Notes: generated by a model not told the origin, from the letters alone. A DNA stretch of 64,000 bases from Chiridota heheva (GCA_020152595.1 JAIGNY010002177.1:330001-394000), one strand, 5' to 3'; positions 1 to 9,812 are shown, numbered from the stretch's first letter. Numbers and translations: made by a program.

Positions 1-170
1 TTGGGAGAGATACCATGTGGGACATTGTGAGAAATGCCATGTGGGATGTTTAATTGGATAGGGTGAAAATGTGGGTCGTTGGGTGGCCATCTGGGATGTG
101 GAATGTCATGTGGGACATATGGGACATATGGTGGAATGCCATGTGGGAGATATGGTAGAATGCCATGTTT
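1..170. repeat. Fragment of the ~24-bp GCCATGTGGGAC satellite
   Basis: Degenerate tandem units built around GCCATGTGGGA, the same unit that forms the large array at 15.5-17.1 kb. The last units carry the GGAGATATGGT variant also seen near 16.6-16.7 kb. The array probably continues to the left of the window. The short open frame across it is a by-product of the repeat. Confidence 0.8.
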
Positions 171-530
171 TTTACAGATCAGGAAACTTGGCACTTCTCC
201 AGTTGAAATTTGTGAGTGAATATATACATGATCAGATAAATTTGCTTGAAATTTAAAGTATAATGATTATTTATTTCATTTATAGTATTCAAAATTTCAA
301 ACCTTTATGCCATCTATACTGATATATTGATGAATGTCTAAGTTGAGCTTCAACATCATTGATGTTCTGATTGTGATATATGGTAATATATTACTTTATT
401 CATGTCATACTATGGACATCTTATAATGTACTTGTATAAATTGTACTATGGTTGAGTCATAAGATAATGTAAACCATACATGTGCAATACAGCAGCAGAA
501 AAACAAAAAACAAACAAACAAAAAAACATC
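171..530. other. AT-rich sequence, no feature seen
   Basis: No open frame, conserved motif or clear repeat was seen here apart from a short A-rich CAAAC-like run near 510. Confidence 0.5.
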
Positions 531-905
531 TGGTATGTTCTTCCAGGTACAGAATCCATAATGTATCGCTGTATAACACATTGAACACATGGTATGTAAC
601 AGGCACTGATGTAGGTTCATTTGAGCTCGTTCTACCAGTACATGTAAGTTACCAGATCCATGTGAAACAATCTACATTGTGTTTTGTATATGTTCTGTAA
701 CTAGATAGAACAAAGAAACAAACATCGGGTATCATGTTCTTCCAGACACAGAATCCATAATGTATCACTGTGTAACTTATTGAACACATTGTATGTACAG
801 TAACACATTGACTACATGGTATAGGCACTTATTTAGGTTCATTTAAAACTCACTCTACCAGTACATGTAAGTCATAAGATCCATGTAAAGCAATCTACAT
901 TGTGT
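531..905. repeat. Two-copy direct repeat, period ~199 bp
   Basis: The segment with AGAATCCATAATGTATC at about 551 recurs at about 750 and stays similar through CAATCTACATTGTGTTTT in both copies. The copies are diverged by scattered substitutions and small indels, so the duplication is not recent. Confidence 0.75.
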
Positions 906-1953
906 TTTACTGTAATTACATGGGTTGTACTGTAAGAGTCTACCGGTTTTGTAAGTCAAACCGGTTTTACGAAACCGCGATTTCTGTACACTCCCATTCG
1001 TGCAGTTTTGGCGAATACCATATACAGTATTCTCTCTCATTAGTGCCCTGGGCGCTTTTGAAAACTTTCTAGAGGTGCACGCTCTTTGGAAATGCTTTGT
1101 ACATATAGCCTTTCCTTAGGAATATTGCACTGCACATTTAGTGCAACACAAATGCATGTATCAAAGTGCTAACGTTAGTACCCCTGTTACGACAAGTAAA
1201 AATAGTTTCACAAAAATCTTTTACATATTGCTACATAAATTTTCTACCAATAAAATTGCATTATAAGGAAAAGCTTATTATTGGTAAAAAATTGTTTTAA
1301 AAAACTAAAACCAATATCTCTTTCCAATTTAAAGTTATAACAAAATATAACCAATTTTTATGTATTGTATGTTTTTTGTTGCCATGGTAACACCATAATG
1401 ATTACTCCGAAGAAAAAAAACATACAATTTTCTAACAAGACATCAATTAAGCTGTATGCAAAGTAAGAACTATGTAGAACTAAAAATGTAGAGGTACAGT
1501 AGTAGCAATGTAATTGCAACCCATATTTTGTAATGCAAAAACGATTGTTTGACCTTTGACCCTTGCTAATTTGCATATTAAGGTCAAGTTTAATTAAAAA
1601 TGTAATGCTGATTTGTAGGCATTACCTTATACATTATTACCACCAAGTTTCATTCAGATACACATCAGAACACAGGAGATATATAAGGAAACAACATATT
1701 ACAATATAGAGGGCGCTCTAGACCCTAATTGCCCCCTGAAACACATGCAGTGCACTGACAAGAAAAATGTTTTGAAAGGCCAAGTATTGTGTTAATGTTG
1801 AATTAGTTATACAATACAAATCAACGTTTCTGGTTGGTCAAAATATTAACAAAAATACTGACAAGCCAATCAAAAACATGCGGGGAAGTAACGTCACCTG
1901 TATATTACTCCTGATTTTGCAATGTCTTTTCATGGGATGAAAGTCCCTCAAGT
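906..1953. other. AT-rich sequence without a recognisable gene
   Basis: Contains a short inverted motif at 941-968 (CCGGTTTTGTAAGT followed by CAAACCGG) and low-complexity AT stretches. No coding evidence in either strand. Confidence 0.5.
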
Positions 1954-2534
1954 TTAAAGGGTTACAGTAGTTCAGGGGTCAAGCAAGTTTTAACTTATAT
2001 AAAAGAAGACTTCAAAAGAAACAAAATAGTGAAAAAAGCATTCAAAAATCTTATTCCATTAAGAAGATATTCAAGTTTAAAATTTGGTATCATTTGTGTA
2101 GAAATAACTGAAATCAGACTAGTTGTGAAGTCATAGCCTCAGATTCCTCAGTCTTTATGTATTCTAACATATTTTGTCTTGCAATTCTGTGGCTTAAAAA
2201 CTATGAGATATGTCAAAAAAGTAATATAACTGAATCTAGGAAGGGTATTTATAATATACCACCTGAAGAAAGTTTGAAGACAAATAATTTAAATAGTGAA
2301 AAAATTAAATAAACTTTCTTTAAAATACATAAAGACTTTGAGGAATCTGAGGTTGTGATGTCAAACTACTGTAGTCTGATGTCAGTCGTTTCTACAGAAA
2401 TAATACCAAACTTTAAACTTGAATATCTCCTTAAATGGAAAAAGATTTTTAAATGCTTTCTTCACCATTTTGTTTCTTTTGATGTCCTCTTTTACAGAAG
2501 ATGGACATGTTTGACCACTGAACTAATCCTTTAA
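1954..2534. mobile_element. Fold-back element F1, near-complete copy
   Basis: Two arms of roughly 215 bp are inverted copies of each other. The left arm runs from TTAAAGGG through GGTCAAGCA and CAGACTAGTTGTGA to CTCAGATTCCTCA. The right arm reads the same on the opposite strand and ends GACCACTGAACTAATCCTTTAA. There is no coding capacity, so this is a non-autonomous fold-back or MITE-like element. Further pieces occur at 2535, 9.2-10.2, 25.9-26.4, 45.3-45.9, 49.1-50.1 and 50.9 kb. The transposase family cannot be assigned from the ends. Confidence 0.75.
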
Positions 2535-2635
2535 TATCTCCTTAACGGAATGAGATTCTTGAACGCTTTCTTCACCTTTTCCTTTCTTTTGAAGTCCTCT
2601 TTGATATAAGATGGACATGCTTGACCCCTCTTTGA
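2535..2635. mobile_element. Extra F1 right arm abutting a LINE
   Basis: A second copy of the F1 right-arm sequence (TATCTCCTTAACGGAAT to GACATGCTTGACCCCT) directly follows the complete element and stops where LINE-A sequence begins. It shows the head-to-tail arm duplication seen on a larger scale at 49 kb. Confidence 0.65.
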
Positions 2636-3237
2636 CATCAAACCGCTTATCGCTTCCCTTGTTCGTGACTGCTGGCAAACCTCATGAAACTCCCAAATAG
2701 ATAACAAACTCCATGTCATCCAGCCCACAATCCTGATCAAATCCACCATGAACAACCTCTCTCGTATCGACAACGTTTATATTACCCGTCTTAGAATTGG
2801 TCACACCCACCTCACTCACTCTCACCTCCTTATTGGTTCCCCCCAACCCCTCTGTAACAATTGCCACTGCATCCTCACTATCCATCACGTTCTCCTTGCT
2901 TGTCCCCTGTACAACCTTCCCAGAGCTTCCCTCGCTCCTCACAACTCAATTGCTGAGTCCTTCCAGAAAAATCCTCCGCATAAAATTATCTCCTTCCTTC
3001 ATCATGCTTCCCTCTACAACCATATTTAATTCTCCTCTTCCACCCCCTCTCTACTTTGTTTTTGTTTCACCCATGCACCTCCTCTCTCGATTAAAGCTTT
3101 CTGACTTTTGTTCTTAAATTTCTCTCATTCTTCCCCTGTTTTCTTTCCTTCCTACCTCTAAAATGATCTGACCTCTCAGGCACAATTTGACCCTCGTTGT
3201 CGTGGTGCCGTTAAGCCCTCATCAAACAAACAAACAA
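2636..3237 (+). mobile_element. LINE-A 3' fragment (RNase H-type LINE)
   Basis: The translation of 2748-3029 contains RLRIGHTHLTHSHLLIG followed by CNNCHC, HHVLLAC and PLYNLPR. This is the Cys/His C-terminal segment that follows RNase H in I-superfamily LINE ORF2 proteins. The upstream part (FDIKPLI...LVRDCWQTS) is also recognisable but has a stop. The 3' end carries the family tail GTGGTGCCGTTAAGCCC and a short CAAA repeat. 5'-truncated and inactive. Confidence 0.8.
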
Positions 3238-4195
3238 TTTAAAGAATAGGATTGCCTCCTATCATTAATTCTTATAATCAGCAAACGGTCATTTGACGGT
3301 TCATGGTGTCATGAAATTGTGAAGAGTTTTTGAAGGATTTAAGTGCAGTGGTCAAAGAAAAAGAATGGGATTAACTATTAAGAATGCTTAGGTGCAAATG
3401 CAATAATAAAAAAAAGAATGAAAAATGAAGAACAGTAGAATATCTGATCTACTGGAATATAGGGATTGACAAATCAACTTGAAATCAATTTTCCAGCCGG
3501 GCATACTTACCTAAATTTATGGTTGTCCTGGAAGAAAATATGATTGCCCTTTGTAGATGCAATGAGTCACCCTTATGCTGGTGACTATACCCCTGCTCAA
3601 TGTTGCAGATTAGTTAACAAAAACTATTCTTTCAATTTGCATACCAACATTGAATAAGGGTCACGATAAAGGTGGAAGGGGGAAAAGCACCAAGACTTTT
3701 GTCCCTAATTGTAGTTTCAACAGCTCGTCCTTGTGACCAGATATTTGTTTGTGTTCATGCCGAAAAGTTTCTCTTTTAATAAGCATACCCGCACCCCGAC
3801 ACTTGAGTTAATCCTGAAAACTCAGGTATGGCAATTACCAAGCCGACTTCCTGTTCTGTGTATTGTGTTTCCTCTTAAAACAATGATGGTTTATCTGCTA
3901 TTCCCAGGCACAACACAGCTGAGTAGCCCAAGGTTATTTGTGTGTATAAGATTACAAAAAGCCAGCGCGAGTAATCAGGGCACTTTTGTGATTGAATCAC
4001 TGTACCATGTTAGGTGTATTAGTAGGAGAAATTTGTTTGCAAACTGGTCACAAAAAAGAAGAAAAAAAAGCTTTGTATCAATTGCCTGAGGTGTTGTGTA
4101 CATTAACTGTGAATGATTGATGGACCATTTCTACTAAGGAAAGATATTGCTTCATTGCTTCATGTCTCTGAGTTGAAGGACCCTCCTCTGGCATC
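3238..4195. other. Non-coding; possible minus-strand micro-exon signals
   Basis: No protein family was recognised in the 118-residue plus-strand open frame at 3733-4089. On the minus strand a pyrimidine-rich acceptor (TTTTCTTCCAG, about 3527-3537) is followed after 17 nt by an excellent donor GTAAGTATG (about 3501-3509). If the THAP gene at 4402-4573 is active this could be a downstream micro-exon or part of its first intron; unproven. Confidence 0.3.
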
Positions 4196-4416
4196 CCTAA
4201 AGTGCTACATACCTGATATAAAGTGCTACATACCTGATATAAAGTGCTACATACCTGATATAAAGTGCTACATACCTGATATAAAGTGCTACACACCTGA
4301 TATAAAGTGCTACACACCTGATATAAAGTGCTACATACCTGATATAAAGTGCTACATACCTGATATAAAGTGCTACATACCTGATATAAAGTGCTACATA
4401 CCTGATATAAAGTGCT
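4196..4416 (-). repeat. 21-bp tandem array duplicating a THAP-exon splice donor
   Basis: About ten head-to-tail copies of a 21-bp unit. On the minus strand each unit contains CTTTATATCAG followed by GTATGT (GTGTGT in two units). The first minus-strand unit coincides with the last bases of the THAP exon and its 5' splice site, so the unit is an amplified exon-intron boundary. Reading through from the exon gives Gly-Met-stop, so only the exon-proximal donor keeps the frame open. Its 7-codon period creates long open frames on both strands that are not genes. Confidence 0.9.
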
Positions 4417-4573
4417 CGCTGCAAATCCTAGTGTGAACCGTAGGTTGAAGCCGCTCCTCTACCTCAGAAATCTTTGAACGTCGATCAGGATCAGATAGAA
4501 ATCGAGGAAATGTCTTTTTATTCCCCTGCACACATCTAATAGTGCAACCAATGGCACAGCAAGATTCTAGCAT
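4402..4573 (-). CDS. THAP-domain zinc-finger protein, first coding exon
   Basis: 57 codons plus one base on the minus strand. Met is followed at residue 5 by CC-AIG-C, then TFPRFLSDPDRR, and the exon closes with RICSEHF. This is the C-x4-C ... C-x2-H zinc ligand set and the F-P-R-F / DP-RR layout of the THAP DNA-binding domain, starting four residues before the first Cys as is usual. The tryptophan normally found after the DP-x-RR segment is Ile here, which may weaken the fold. The exon ends ATATCAG|GTATGT in phase 1, just after the C-x2-H motif. An in-frame Met 13 codons upstream is less typical. It may belong to a cellular THAP gene or to a transposase with a THAP domain. No downstream exon was identified in the remaining 4.2 kb. 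Confidence 0.75.
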
Positions 4574-4659
4574 AATTATCCTACAAAAATGATCTTTTAT
4601 AATAACATGCAAATGTATGTAAGTCTAATTAATTGTACAGCAAATGACAGTGGTTTTGA

Positions 4660-4695
4660 CCGACAAAATGGCGATGTAAACAAAGTCACGTGACC
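4660..4695. promoter_or_regulatory. Putative promoter: YY1-like motif and palindromic E-box
   Basis: AAAATGGCG (4665-4673) matches the core of the YY1 promoter element, and GTCACGTGAC (4685-4694) is a perfect palindromic E-box. They lie about 90-120 bp upstream of the minus-strand THAP start codon. The YY1-like motif reads in the plus (MADD) direction. A bidirectional promoter for THAP and MADD is possible, but no transcription start is visible from sequence. Confidence 0.4.
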
Positions 4696-4713
4696 TCGTT
4701 ATGTCAGCTGAAA

Positions 4714-4761
4714 CACTTTATAGTTCTTATTTATCTTGTTGTCCTCTATCAAATAAGATAG
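4714..4761 (+). repeat. Left direct repeat flanking SINE-A
   Basis: About 45 bp ending CAAATAAGATAG, repeated at 5196-5243 with roughly three substitutions. The pair brackets the SINE exactly and is best read as an unusually long target-site duplication. Confidence 0.75.
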
Positions 4762-5195
4762 GAGTCGGGTAGCTCAGTTGGTAGAGCACCTGACTGAGAT
4801 GCTGGAGGTACCCGGTTCAAGCCTCGGACAGGTCTAACCAGTTTTTCCACTTCTATGCAAACAGATATGCCGATCATCAAAGCGGAAGTACATCATTTGC
4901 AGCTCCTGCTCCTCATTCAGCTGTTGAGAGAAGTGGCAATGGTTGAATGGTGCTCGCTGTATTTCAGAAAGGACGTTAAGCCGTCGGTCCTGATGGTGGG
5001 ACAGTCACACCCTACCTGGTTCTCTGAACACTTTTGAAAAGAGTAGGGCGAAAACCCGGTGTTCATCCACCTCGGTCCCGGTCGCACGAGACTGGCATCT
5101 GCTATGCAGGCTATAGCTTGGCGTCTATGCTCCATATAGGAGTCTTGCCGAGTTCCCGTAAGGGAGGATTATGTACATACAAACAAACAAACAAA
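4762..5195 (+). mobile_element. tRNA-derived SINE (SINE-A)
   Basis: The head carries a perfect pol III A box (TAGCTCAGTTGG, 4770-4781) and a B box (GGTTCAAGCC, near 4815). The D arm folds, but the anticodon, T and acceptor stems are mismatched, so this is not a working tRNA. The body contains the GGACGTTAAGCCGTCGGTCC core and the 3' end is a CAAA repeat. A diverged piece of the same family lies at 13905-14125. The 60- to 75-residue open frames inside it are incidental. Confidence 0.8.
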
Positions 5196-5243
5196 CACCC
5201 TTATACTTCTTATTTATCTTGTTGTTCTCTATTAAATAAGATA
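5196..5243 (+). repeat. Right direct repeat flanking SINE-A
   Basis: Partner of the repeat at 4714-4761. It begins directly after the CAAA tail of the SINE. Confidence 0.75.
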
Positions 5244-5607
5244 GACCTGTTCCGCAACTAGATCAATCTGGGCTGTAAATCGGCTCCAAAAAGTGGGTAT
5301 TGTAGGGTGTGGGCAAAAGTGTGTGGCGGCCAGTGCACATACACACACAGATGTTTTTACCATTTACATGTACATCATCATACATGTAACTCTAATAAGC
5401 ATTTCAAGGCAAGAAATGATTTTTGTTTTAATTATTTTGAACTTCATTAAAAAATTGATGTGAGAGAGTAGGGGTATCTTCCTTTTGTCCCCTCCCTTAT
5501 TGTGAATAATAGCCTGGCACCAATCCTTTAATAACAAATTTTGATATTTTTTTTCTCTCTAAAATTGTGATTCTTTTTTCACCATCTTCTTTCTTTTGTC
5601 TTCACAG
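5244..5607. other. Non-coding sequence upstream of MADD
   Basis: No coding or repeat feature was recognised. It ends in a strong pyrimidine tract and CACAG acceptor at 5585-5607 (TTTCTTTTGTCTTCACAG). Confidence 0.4.
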
Positions 5608-6185
5608 GATTTTGATGCGGTGTGCTGCCCACAGACGTGAATGTAATAAGACTACTCTAGCGCCTCATGAGTCATATGATTAAAAGTGACGATATTCCTC
5701 TACATAATTCAAGCAAAAAGGGTGCAATACGTACGCATCTTCAGCGGAAATAATGATCAAGAAAAGTAACCTTCTGCTGGTGTTCATTCTTAGTATTGCC
5801 TGAAAGAGCTTTGTTTCATTTGTGATGAATTTTTATTACATGGGGAGGATGAATTTATGCAAACTTAATCATGTTTACTTATGGAAGATAAAACAAATGC
5901 ATTAGAGTGACTGCAGGATATTGGATGCTGTGTTTGGAGAGCCTTGTTCATAGCTTGTGGTTTAAGATAAGTGTGGAGGTATAGTATACATGAGGTGGAT
6001 GGTTACATGAGTTTCACTGACAGATGACAACTGGATATATATGAAGGAAGCATTTATAGCAATGGATGCAATATATATTTCTTAAGAGATTATTTTTAAC
6101 CAAGGAAGAATATATTTTTAATTTTGGATCAAGCTCTCAGAATGGGCTGCAATTTATGCTGAGTTTGAAGTAACATCAAGTCAAG
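5608..6185 (+). other. MADD: Possible MADD 5' untranslated exon sequence
   Basis: A good 3' splice site ends at 5607, and no comparable acceptor was noticed between it and the MADD start codon. The region may therefore be 5' UTR continuous with the first coding exon. It contains many upstream ATGs and stops, including an in-frame TAA at 6171-6173, which is unfavourable for a long 5' UTR. A closer acceptor or a start site inside this stretch remains possible. Confidence 0.35.
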
Positions 6186-6829
6186 ATGGGAGATATGGCA
6201 GGAAGCAATAAGTACTTTTGCCCCCGATTGTTAGACTACGTGATTTTAGTCGGGGCACGGAAACCAAATCAGAATAATGATGTGGCACAGACACCGGAGC
6301 TGTTACGGCGGTACCCTCATGAGGACCATACAGATTTTAATCTCCCTCCGGATGTCGTGTTCTTTTGCCAGCCTGAAGGGTGTCACACAGTCAGCCAAAA
6401 GCGTTTTAGTTTGCGAGAGAATATGTCTTTTGTTTTCACGCTCACAGATAAAGAGACATCAAGAGTTAGGTATGGAATATGCGTTAATTTTTACCGACCA
6501 TTCAGATCGTCAGAACGACGGTTGAGTTGCGAAGATGATCAAAGAGAAAGACTGAAGTTGTCAGATCGACAAAATTCAAGCAGTAATGATACATTAAACA
6601 TTCCAGCAGATGATGATGAAATGGTAACCAAGGAAACCAAAAGAACTCGTAGGAAAATGAAACAATCTAAACGTGCACGGAATAACTCGTTAACGTCGCT
6701 ATGTATTATAAGTCATCACCCATTTATCTCCACATTCAGGGAATGTTTATTTATATTAAAGAGACTCATTGATTCGTGTAGTGAGAGAAGTAGTCGGCGG
6801 AAGGTTGGCGGATCAAGGTCTTCTTTTAG
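6186..6829 (+). CDS. MADD: MADD coding exon 1 (uDENN domain)
   Basis: Encodes residues 1-214 plus two bases of codon 215. MADD (Rab3 GEP) is a DENN-domain exchange factor for Rab3/Rab27 that acts on vesicle trafficking and in death-receptor signalling. The N-terminal block FCPRLLDYVILVGARKP, then VAQTPELLRRYP, LPPDVVFFCQPEGC and RYGICVNFYRPF, is diagnostic of MADD rather than other DENN proteins. A basic, low-similarity linker (about residues 110-165) precedes SLTSLCIISHHPF and STFRECLFILKRLID. The ATG has A at -3 and G at +4, and an in-frame TAA lies 12 nt upstream. The donor is TTTAG|GTAAGT, phase 2. Confidence 0.95.
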
Positions 6830-7014
6830 GTAAGTGCAGTACAGTAGTTTTATTTTCAAAAGTGGGGAATTTATGTACATTACTTGTTACATGTTTCTGC
6901 GATTTACAAATTGTAGGGGAAATGTGATGATGCCACTGTTCTGATTTCAGAAAATTAAACCTTGATGTCACCAAATGTGATTCCTGTATATAAGTTGCAA
7001 TTAAGGGCCATTTT
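6830..7014. other. MADD intron 1, proximal part
   Basis: Starts with the donor GTAAGTGCAG. No feature was recognised before the 34-bp array. Confidence 0.7.
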
Positions 7015-7512
7015 TCAAAAAAGTTGGGGAGGGGACATAATTACTCCCACCAAAAGGTTGGGGAGGGGACATAAGTACTCCCACCAAAAGATTGGGGAGG
7101 GGACATAACTGCTCCCACCAAAAGATTGATAGGGGACATAACTGCTCCCACCAAAAGATTGATAGGGAACATAACTGCTCCCACCAAAAAGTTGGGGAGG
7201 GGACATACTACTCTCACCATAAGGTTAGGGAGGGGACATAACTACTTCCACCAAAAGGCTTGGGAGGGGACATAGCTACTCTCACCAAAAGGTTAGAGAG
7301 GGGACATAAGTACTCCTACCAAAAGATTGGGGAGGGGACATAACTACTCTCACCAAAAGGTTAGGGAGGGGACATAACTACTCTCACCAAAAGGTTAGGG
7401 AGGGGACGTAAGTACTCCCATCAAAAGATTGGGGAGGGGACATAACTACTCCCACAAAAAGGCTTGGGAGGGGGCATAACTACTTCCACCAAAAGGTTGG
7501 GGAGGGGACATT
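7015..7512. repeat. 34-bp G-rich minisatellite in MADD intron 1
   Basis: About 14-15 copies of a unit with core GGTTGGGGAGGGGACATAA followed by a CTCCCACCAAAA-type stretch. Units differ by point changes (GGCTTGGGAGGGG, GATTGATAGGGG). It fills most of the 0.8-kb first intron and ends about 120 bp before the next acceptor. The clustered G-runs could form quadruplex-like structure in the non-template strand and RNA. Confidence 0.9.
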
Positions 7513-7632
7513 TCCCCCTGTCCCCCAGGAATCACGGTCCTGATCTATGGGTATCAATTGTTACATAATATTTACTTGCAATATTGCAGGATGCATGCAT
7601 CAAAAACATAAGTGTACCATTTTCTCTTCCAG

Positions 7633-7930
7633 GGAATCCATCTGGGGTGTTTTAGCGGGACTTTGCACGGACCTTCCACCGATCATCAAACACGATGTGA
7701 GGCAGATAGAAACATGGATTCTAAGGTTACTCAGCGCTCCCGTACCCGTTCCTGGCAAGACAAGGGTAGAGATGGCCATCTTAGATTCAGAATCTCATCC
7801 CCCTTTTGTTTTTGCATTGCCGGATCATACTCGCTTCTCATTGGCCGATTTCCCCCTACATCTTCCATTAGAACTCTTGGGGATTGATACTTGCTTGAAG
7901 GTCTTAACCCTCATCATACTTGAAAATAAG
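7633..7930 (+). CDS. MADD: MADD coding exon 2 (end of uDENN, start of cDENN)
   Basis: 298 nt completing codon 215 and encoding residues 215-314. The acceptor is TTTTCTCTTCCAG; the first codon becomes AGG across the junction, giving R-E-S-I-W as expected for MADD. Key blocks are LLSAPVPVPGKTRVE, FALPDHTRFSLADFPLHLPL and ELLGIDTCLKVLT. The FPLHLPLELLG block starts the cDENN core. The donor is AATAAG|GTAAGA in phase 0, at the LEHK|VVLQS junction position of the vertebrate protein. The acceptor phase matches the preceding exon, so the reading frame is intact. Confidence 0.95.
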
Positions 7931-8401
7931 GTAAGATTTACATCCTGATTTTGGCGGCTCTGAATTAAAGGACCTCTAGGTCGCAAAACAGTCATTTAAA
8001 TTGCATGGGAATACTGAAATAACAGAGGTCTTTTACATTAAAAGTGGGTTGAAAAATGATTTGGTTGATTTGAACATATGCAGTATATGAAAGGGAGTCA
8101 GTACTATCTACAGTGCAAGAAAAGTGAAAGAGATCATTCTAGGGACCCCTGTTGGCCAAGTCCCACATTTGATATTTCCACTCTTGTAAAGGTTTAATCA
8201 GTCCTATCTGTGTCATTTATACCCCAAATTATTTTGTAATTGTTTTATTGAAATATTGAAAAATATTTCAAAAGTAAAATAATTTAAATTAATTGTCATT
8301 TAAGCACATTAATACAGAAATTTGATCTCATTTCCACTCAAATAGCAAAAAAGCTACAGTTAACACAAAGTAACTCAGAAGATGTACAAGGTTGTTTTAT
8401 C
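7931..8401. other. MADD intron 2, proximal part
   Basis: AT-rich intron sequence with no recognised feature before the hAT-B insertion. Confidence 0.6.
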
Positions 8402-8994
8402 TAGTGCTGTCATGACACATCAATTATCGCGATATCTCCTTTCCCACGACATAAATATGCCTCTCGCGACATATCGCGATACCAAAAACTAATATTCAAC
8501 TAAGAAATTTTCACTTGACTAGGCTAGGTAGGCTACTTCGTACGTTACAATTCTAATGTTACGGTACTAAATCTATTAGTCAAGTTTAAGCCATCAAAAA
8601 GTGAGAAATAATCGTGAAACATACAAACAACTACATGTAATTAAAAATAGTGCTCCGTCACCACACACTGGCACGCACCAACGTACATTGGCAAAAAGAA
8701 TTGAAAATTGATCCAGAGTGTGCCACTTGACCTCTTACGTAGATGATTCATGGTCGCATGCATAATGAAGGTAATAGTCACGCGATCATGTCGTCTGCTA
8801 GATCTACAAATCATTTTTTCTTGCGTTTATCATGTAATGGAGTAAATTGTAACTTCATGATCATATAATGTTAGTGATATTAACAATTTGTGTCGTGAGT
8901 CAGTTTTCTTGAAAAGTATCGCGATATACGATATATCGCGGTATTTTTCTCCACGATAATCGATACGTAATAGAGCCATGTCATAACAGCACTA
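8402..8994 (+). mobile_element. hAT-like MITE, family B, copy 1
   Basis: 593 bp bounded by inverted ends TAGTGCTGTCATGACA and TGTCATAACAGCACTA. The flanking octamers GTTTTATC and ATTTTATC match at 7 of 8 positions, fitting the 8-bp duplication of hAT transposons. Subterminal regions are rich in TATCGCGATA palindromes. No transposase is encoded. Other copies lie at 24846-25458 (inverted) and 61408-61972 (left end missing). Confidence 0.75.
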
Positions 8995-9217
8995 ATTTTA
9001 TCATGCAGCACGGTACGATGTTTGAGAACAATTACAGATAATGTATATGCACGATGTTACAGTACATACAATCAGGGGTCAAAATTTAATTTTTTTGCCA
9101 TTGTTTCCACGAAACAGTACATTCTCAAATAACACTGTTCTGAATCAGATTTCACTGTTAACCTTATTTGCCAATAATAGGACAAATTTCTTTGTTCAAA
9201 ATGGGCTTAAATGATTA

Positions 9218-9812
9218 GTTAGTGGTCAAGCAAGTCTATTTTCAGTGGTCAAGCAAGTCTATTTTTAGTGGTCAAGCAAGTCTATTTTTAGTGGTCAAGC
9301 AAGTCTATTTTCAGTGGTCAAGCAAGTCTATTTTTAGTGGTCAAGCAATTATATTTTTAGTGGTCAAGCAAGTCTATTTTCAGTGGTCAAGCAAGTCTAT
9401 TTTTAGTGGTCAAGCAAGTCTATTTTTAGTGGTCAAGCAAGTCTATTTTTAGTGGTCAAGCAAGTCTATTTTTAGTGGTCAAGCAAGTCTATTTTTAGTG
9501 GTCAAGCAAGTCAATTTTCAGTGGTCAAGCAAGTCTATTTTCAGTGGTCAAGCAAGTCTATTTTTAGTGGTCAAGCAAGTCTATTTTTAGTGGTCAAGCA
9601 AGTCTATTTTTAGTGGTCAAGCAAGTCTATTTTTAGTGGTCAAGCAAGTCTATTTTTAGTGGTCAAGCAAGTCTATTTTTAGTGGTCAAGCAAGTCTATT
9701 TTTAGTGGTCAAGCAAGTCTATTTTTAGTGGTCAAGCAAGTCTATTTTTAGTGGTCAAGCAAGTCTATTTTTAGTGGTCAAGCAATTCTATTTTCAGTGG
9801 TCAAGCAATTCT
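9218..9812 (+). repeat. 23-bp satellite derived from the F1 end
   Basis: About 26 copies of a unit reading AGTGGTCAAGCAAGTC then TATTTTT, nearly identical between copies. The array starts after GATTAGTTAGTGGTCAAGC and runs straight into TATATGAAAGAGGACTTC, exactly where an F1 arm reads GGTCAAGCA...TATATGAAAGAGGACTTC. The unit is therefore an internal expansion of the F1 terminal segment. The 76-residue open frame inside it is a repeat effect. Confidence 0.9.

Noticed and set aside
3510-3600. U1 snRNA gene (plus strand ATACTTACCT)
   Set aside because: Only the first ten bases match the U1 5' end. The following sequence does not fit U1, and the same bases are better read as a minus-strand splice donor.
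4196-4416. CRISPR-like array
   Set aside because: The units are contiguous and identical with no unique spacers, and the genome is animal.
4763-4835. tRNA gene
   Set aside because: The A and B boxes are good and the D arm folds, but the anticodon stem, T stem and acceptor stem have several mismatches, and the sequence continues into a SINE body with a CAAA tail.
6277-6525. Overlapping open frame inside MADD exon 1
   Set aside because: It is in another frame of a clearly conserved coding exon and has no similarity to anything known.
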